A stretch of DNA of 64,000 nucleotides, taken from NCBI RefSeq assembly GCF_014649395.1, contig NZ_BMSY01000014.1, positions 123,385 to 187,384 of the forward strand, in the 5' to 3' direction. Position 1 is the stretch's first letter. Every line of letters begins with the position of its first letter. A program made the position numbers and the translations under genes. The notes beneath the pieces were generated by a model. The model was not told where the DNA came from and ran no database searches. It saw only the letters and a list, made by a program, of their open reading frames with translations. Source of the DNA: Streptomyces aureoverticillatus (GTDB lineage Bacteria; Actinomycetota; Actinomycetes; Streptomycetales; Streptomycetaceae). Below, piece after piece: positions 60,397 through 64,000 of the stretch.

Positions 60397-62555
60397 CCAC
60401 CGACACCAGGAAGCAAGAGGAGCCCGGCTCCATGTCCCCCACGTCCCCTACCTCCAGCGCCACTCCCACGCGCGCGCCGCACCAGGACGTGCCCACCGGG
60501 CACAAGCCGGATGACGGCAAGGTCGGCGGCGGTCTGTTCGACCCCCGGCAGCTGCTGAAGTCGTTCCCGGACGCGCTCAGGAAGCTCGACCCGCGGGTGA
60601 TGGTCAAGTCCCCCGTGATGTTCGTGGTCCTGATCGGCTCGGTGCTCACCACCGTGCTGGCCGTCAAGGACCCGGGCGACTGGTTCGGCTGGGCCATCGC
60701 CGCGTGGCTGTGGCTGACCACGATCTTCGCGAACCTCGCGGAGGCGGTGGCCGAGGGCCGCGGCAAGGCCCAGGCGGACACGCTGCGCAAGGCCAAGACG
60801 GACACCGTCGCGCGCAGGCTGTCCGGCGACGGCAAGACGGAGGAGCAGGTGCCCGGCACCGAGCTCAAGATCGGTGACCTGGTCGTCTGCGAAGCCGGCG
60901 ACGTGATCCCCGGCGACGGCGACGTCGTCGAGGGAGTCGCGAGCGTCGACGAGTCGGCGATCACCGGTGAGTCCGCGCCGGTCATCCGCGAGTCCGGCGG
61001 CGACCGCTCGGCCGTCACCGGCGGTACGAAGGTGCTCTCCGACCGCGTCGTCATCAAGATCACGACGAAGCCCGGCGAGACCTTCATCGACCGGATGATC
61101 AATCTGGTCGAGGGCGCGGCCCGGCAGAAGACGCCCAACGAGATCGCGCTGAACATCCTGCTCGCCTCGCTGACCATCGTCTTCCTGCTCGCGGTCGTCA
61201 CGCTCCAGCCGTTCGCGGTGTACGCGGGTGCCGAGCAGTCCATGATCGTGCTCGCCGCCCTGCTGGTCTGCCTGATCCCGACGACCATCGGCGCGCTGCT
61301 CTCCGCGATCGGCATCGCCGGCATGGACCGCCTGGTCCAGCGCAACGTCCTCGCGATGTCCGGCCGCGCGGTGGAAGCCGCTGGTGACGTGTCGACGCTG
61401 CTGCTCGACAAGACCGGCACCATCACGCTCGGCAACCGCCAGGCCGCCGAGTTCGTGCCGGTGCGCGGCACCACCGAGGCCGAGGTCGCCGACGCCGCCC
61501 AGCTCTCGTCGCTGGCCGACGAGACCCCCGAGGGCCGCTCGATCGTCGTACTCGCCAAGGAGAAGTACGGTCTGCGCGAGCGCCACCAGGGCGAGCTGAC
61601 GGACGCCGAGTGGATCGCCTTCACCGCCCAGACCCGGATGTCGGGTGTGGACGTCGACGGGCGCAAGGTCCGCAAGGGCGCGACCGGTTCGGTCGTCGCC
61701 TGGGTCGAGGAGCGCGGCGGCACCGTCACGGCCGAGGCCCAGGAGCTCACCGACAAGATCTCGCAGGCGGGCGGCACGCCGCTGCTCGTCGCCCTGGAGG
61801 ACACCGACGGCGCCCGCGTCCTGGGGGTCATCCACCTCAAGGACGTGGTCAAGGAGGGCATGCGGGAGCGGTTCGACGAGCTGCGCCGCATGGGCATCAA
61901 GACCGTCATGATCACGGGCGACAACCCGCTGACGGCGAAGGCGATCGCCGACGAGGCGGGCGTGGACGACTTCCTCGCGGAGGCCACGCCCGAGGACAAG
62001 ATGGCGCTCATCAAGCGCGAGCAGGCCGGTGGCAAGCTCGTCGCGATGACGGGTGACGGCACCAACGACGCGCCCGCGCTCGCGCAGGCCGACGTCGGCG
62101 TGGCCATGAACACCGGCACCTCGGCCGCCAAGGAGGCCGGGAACATGGTGGACCTGGACTCCAACCCGACCAAGCTCATCGAGATCGTGGAGATCGGCAA
62201 GCAGTTGCTGATCACCCGTGGTGCGCTGACCACCTTCTCGATCGCCAACGACGTCGCGAAGTACTTCGCGATCATCCCGGCGATGTTCGCGGTGGTCTAC
62301 CCGGGCCTGGACAAGCTCAACATCATGGACCTGTCCAGCCCCAAGTCCGCGATCCTGTCGGCCGTCATCTTCAACGCGCTGATCATCGTGGCCCTGGTGC
62401 CGCTCGCCCTCAAGGGCGTGCAGTACCGGCCCATGAGCGCGGACCGGATGCTGCGGCGCAACCTCGGCATCTACGGGCTCGGCGGTCTGGTGGCGCCGTT
62501 CATCGGCATCAAGATCATCGACCTCGTCATCTCCCTCATCCCCGGGATCGGTTAA
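60393..62555 (+). CDS. kdpB: KdpB, P-type ATPase catalytic subunit
   Basis: 720 residues from ATG 60393, with an additional ~45-residue Thr/Pro-rich N-terminal extension compared with the E. coli protein. Phosphorylation site D339 in LLLDKTGTITLGN; TGES in the actuator domain (SAITGESAPV); MITGDNPLTAKAIA and MTGDGTNDAPALAQADVG in the P domain. ATP hydrolysis here drives K+ uptake through KdpA. In E. coli a Ser in TGES is inhibited by phosphorylation (TGESxPV), and the same Ser is present here. kdpC starts five bases after the stop. Confidence 0.97.
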   Translation: MTTDTRKQEEPGSMSPTSPTSSATPTRAPHQDVPTGHKPDDGKVGGGLFDPRQLLKSFPDALRKLDPRVMVKSPVMFVVLIGSVLTTVLAVKDPGDWFGWAIAAWLWLTTIFANLAEAVAEGRGKAQADTLRKAKTDTVARRLSGDGKTEEQVPGTELKIGDLVVCEAGDVIPGDGDVVEGVASVDESAITGESAPVIRESGGDRSAVTGGTKVLSDRVVIKITTKPGETFIDRMINLVEGAARQKTPNEIALNILLASLTIVFLLAVVTLQPFAVYAGAEQSMIVLAALLVCLIPTTIGALLSAIGIAGMDRLVQRNVLAMSGRAVEAAGDVSTLLLDKTGTITLGNRQAAEFVPVRGTTEAEVADAAQLSSLADETPEGRSIVVLAKEKYGLRERHQGELTDAEWIAFTAQTRMSGVDVDGRKVRKGATGSVVAWVEERGGTVTAEAQELTDKISQAGGTPLLVALEDTDGARVLGVIHLKDVVKEGMRERFDELRRMGIKTVMITGDNPLTAKAIADEAGVDDFLAEATPEDKMALIKREQAGGKLVAMTGDGTNDAPALAQADVGVAMNTGTSAAKEAGNMVDLDSNPTKLIEIVEIGKQLLITRGALTTFSIANDVAKYFAIIPAMFAVVYPGLDKLNIMDLSSPKSAILSAVIFNALIIVALVPLALKGVQYRPMSADRMLRRNLGIYGLGGLVAPFIGIKIIDLVISLIPGIG

Positions 62556-62560
62556 CTGCC

Positions 62561-63280
62561 ATGAACAACTCCGTAGGAAACACCGCGCGGTTGCTCGGCG
62601 CCGGGCTGCGGGCCCTGCTCGTGCTCACCGTGATCTGCGGCGTGATCTACCCGCTCGCCGTGACCGGCGTCGCCCAGGCCCTGTTCAACGACAAGGCCAA
62701 CGGCTCCGAGATCAAGGACGGCGGCAAGGTCGTCGGCTCCGAGCTCATCGGGCAGCGGTACGACCTGCCGCTGAAGAAGGGCCAGGAGACCCCGGAGCCG
62801 GACCTGAAGTGGTTCCAGCCCCGGCCGTCCAACGGGCTCGGCACGAACAGCGTGAACACGCAGTACAAGCTGATCCTCTCGGGCGCGACCAACCTCGCGG
62901 GCGACTCCGGCTCCATGAAGAAGGGCGACACGGAGGTCTGCGACCCCAAGGCCGAGGAAGGCCTGTGCGCCCAGGTCAGGGCCGCGCGGGACGCCGTCAT
63001 CAAGGACAACTCGACGGCGGACTTCAAGGTCAGGCCCTCCGACATCCCGGCCGAGGCCGTCACGTCCTCGGGCTCCGGCCTCGACCCGCACATCTCGCCC
63101 GACTACGCCGACCTCCAGGCCCACCGCGTCGCGGAGAAGAACGGTCTGGACGTCAAGCGGGTGGAGCAGCTGGTCGACGACCACACCGACGGCCGCATCC
63201 TCGGCTTCATGGGGGAGCCCCGGGTGAACGTCCTCAAGCTCAACATCGCGCTGAAGCACCTGGTGGCGGAGAAGGGCTGA
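62561..63280 (+). CDS. kdpC: KdpC, accessory subunit of the K+-transporting ATPase
   Basis: 239 residues. One N-terminal TM helix (LGAGLRALLVLTVICGVIYPLAVTGVAQALF) and a periplasmic-side domain with the conserved SGSGLDPHISPDYADLQAHRVA, and RILGFMGEPRVNVLKLNIAL. It is longer than the E. coli subunit owing to an insert with a Cys pair (EVCDPKAEEGLCAQV) at ~128-141 that could make a disulfide. It helps ATP binding to KdpB. A terminator follows at 63302-63344, so kdpD has its own transcript or depends on read-through. Confidence 0.95.
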   Translation: MNNSVGNTARLLGAGLRALLVLTVICGVIYPLAVTGVAQALFNDKANGSEIKDGGKVVGSELIGQRYDLPLKKGQETPEPDLKWFQPRPSNGLGTNSVNTQYKLILSGATNLAGDSGSMKKGDTEVCDPKAEEGLCAQVRAARDAVIKDNSTADFKVRPSDIPAEAVTSSGSGLDPHISPDYADLQAHRVAEKNGLDVKRVEQLVDDHTDGRILGFMGEPRVNVLKLNIALKHLVAEKG

Positions 63281-63301
63281 CCTCCCTTTCCCGACTGCCT
63301 C

Positions 63302-63344
63302 ACGGCCCGCGGTGATCCGGTTTCCCCGGATCGCCGCGGGCCGT
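63302..63344 (+). terminator. Terminator between kdpC and kdpD
   Basis: A 19-bp stem with one G-U pair (63302-63320 with 63326-63344) and a TTTCC loop. Confidence 0.88.
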
Positions 63345-63511
63345 CGCCGCGACGGCCGAAAATCGTGTGTTGTGCCCCACCCGGGACGCCGTTGAAGGCA
63401 TCAGGGTTGCGTCAAAGAGCTCCAGGAAGGTCGGGCTCGTCCGGTTTGCCGTGAATGTTGGCCGTAAGGTCGACGCTGCGTACACAGCAGTTTCAGGAAG
63501 ACAATGGGGCC

Positions 63512-64000
63512 ATGGCACGCGGCAAGCTTCGGATCTACCTCGGTGCGGCACCGGGCGTCGGCAAGACGTACGCGATGCTGTCCGAGGCGCACCGTCGTAT
63601 CGAGCGCGGCACCGACTGCGTCGTGGCCTTCGTGGAGCACCACAACCGTCCTCGTACGGAAGTGATGCTGCACGGTCTGGAGCAGGTCGCCCGCAGGGAG
63701 CTGGAGTACCGCGGCTCGCTGTTCACGGAGATGGACGTGGACGCCGTCCTGCGCCGCGCCCCCGCCGTCGCGCTCGTCGACGAACTGCCGCACACCAACG
63801 TGCCCGGCTCGCGCAACGCCAAGCGCTGGCAGGACGTCGAGGAGCTCCTCGAAGCGGGCATCGACGTCATATCCACCGTCAACATCCAGCACCTGGAGTC
63901 GCTGGGCGACGTGGTCGAGTCGATCACCGGGGTGCGCCAGCGCGAGACGGTGCCGGACGAGGTGGTGCGCCGGGCGGACCAGATCGAGCTGGTCGACATG
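63512..64000 (+). CDS. kdpD: KdpD sensor kinase, N-terminal part (3' end outside window)
   Basis: 163 residues are visible from ATG 63512. This is the KdpD N-terminal domain: GKLRIYLGAAPGVGKTYAMLSEAHRR (P-loop GAAPGVGKT) and VALVDELPHTNVPGSRNAKRWQDVEELLEAGIDVISTVNIQHLESLGDVV, which in the full protein are followed by a Usp domain, four TM helices and the kinase core. In E. coli this part binds ATP and tunes the phosphatase activity; in several Gram-positives the Usp region binds c-di-AMP. The kinase responds to low potassium and signals to KdpE. Only the start is present. Confidence 0.93.
   Translation, partial: MARGKLRIYLGAAPGVGKTYAMLSEAHRRIERGTDCVVAFVEHHNRPRTEVMLHGLEQVARRELEYRGSLFTEMDVDAVLRRAPAVALVDELPHTNVPGSRNAKRWQDVEELLEAGIDVISTVNIQHLESLGDVVESITGVRQRETVPDEVVRRADQIELVDM

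Overview
The window is a slice of chromosome from a Streptomyces-type actinobacterium. The DNA is very GC-rich with strong G/C at third codon positions, many GTG starts and many 4-bp GTGA/ATGA gene overlaps. Several products are lineage markers: the developmental regulator WhiH next to the principal sigma factor HrdB, SepH, the CutRS system, and the DUF4193, DUF3093, DUF3710, DUF5998 and DUF7455 proteins. From memory, the gene order follows the core region of Streptomyces coelicolor from about SCO5815 to SCO5871 (whiH SCO5819, hrdB SCO5820, sepH SCO5855, cutRS SCO5862-5863). No IS, prophage, tRNA, rRNA or CRISPR array was seen, so this looks like conserved core rather than an island.

Layout. 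1-6.6 kb: end of a DUF4192 gene, a debranching-enzyme-like protein, a NrtR-type Nudix regulator and an unusual one-polypeptide ABC exporter. 6.7-13.6 kb: whiH, hrdB, a secreted trypsin-like protease, a small zinc protein and parE. 13.9-20.4 kb: a NarL-type two-component pair, a DUF485 plus SSS-symporter operon, and a convergent CitA/CitB-type two-component pair. 20.5-26.8 kb: a sucrase/ferredoxin-like protein with an iron box at its start, two divergent citrate-synthase paralogues (one with an N-terminal DNA-binding domain) and a CobW GTPase. 26.8-40 kb: parC, an M16 protease pair, a c-di-AMP riboswitch in front of an M23 peptidase, a GntR regulator, ptsH, a GNAT/acyl-CoA synthetase fusion, DUF5998 and a phosphodiesterase. 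40-51.6 kb: thymidine kinase, VOC protein, sulfurtransferase, sepH, a membrane protein with a low-complexity tail, a sugar-lactone oxidase, an MFS transporter, ferrochelatase and an inositol-monophosphatase-family enzyme. 51.9-64 kb: cutRS, DUF4193, DUF3093, a thioesterase, dut, DUF3710, and the kdp potassium-uptake operon running off the right edge inside kdpD.

Themes. Cell division, sporulation and chromosome handling (whiH, hrdB, parE, parC, sepH) sit among envelope and signalling genes: three complete two-component pairs plus kdpD. Potassium/c-di-AMP physiology appears twice (ydaO-type riboswitch on a cell-wall hydrolase; kdp operon). Acetyl-CoA and carboxylate metabolism recurs (two citrate synthases, an acetate/carboxylate symporter, an acyl-CoA synthetase-type acetyltransferase). 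The least explained part is regulatory: short tandem direct repeats occur in several intergenic gaps (parE-3', GntR-5', ptsH/acetyltransferase, sulfurtransferase-3', hemH-5', and a hexamer array near 20.5 kb). Several palindromes sit on promoters or start codons, and some mRNAs look leaderless.
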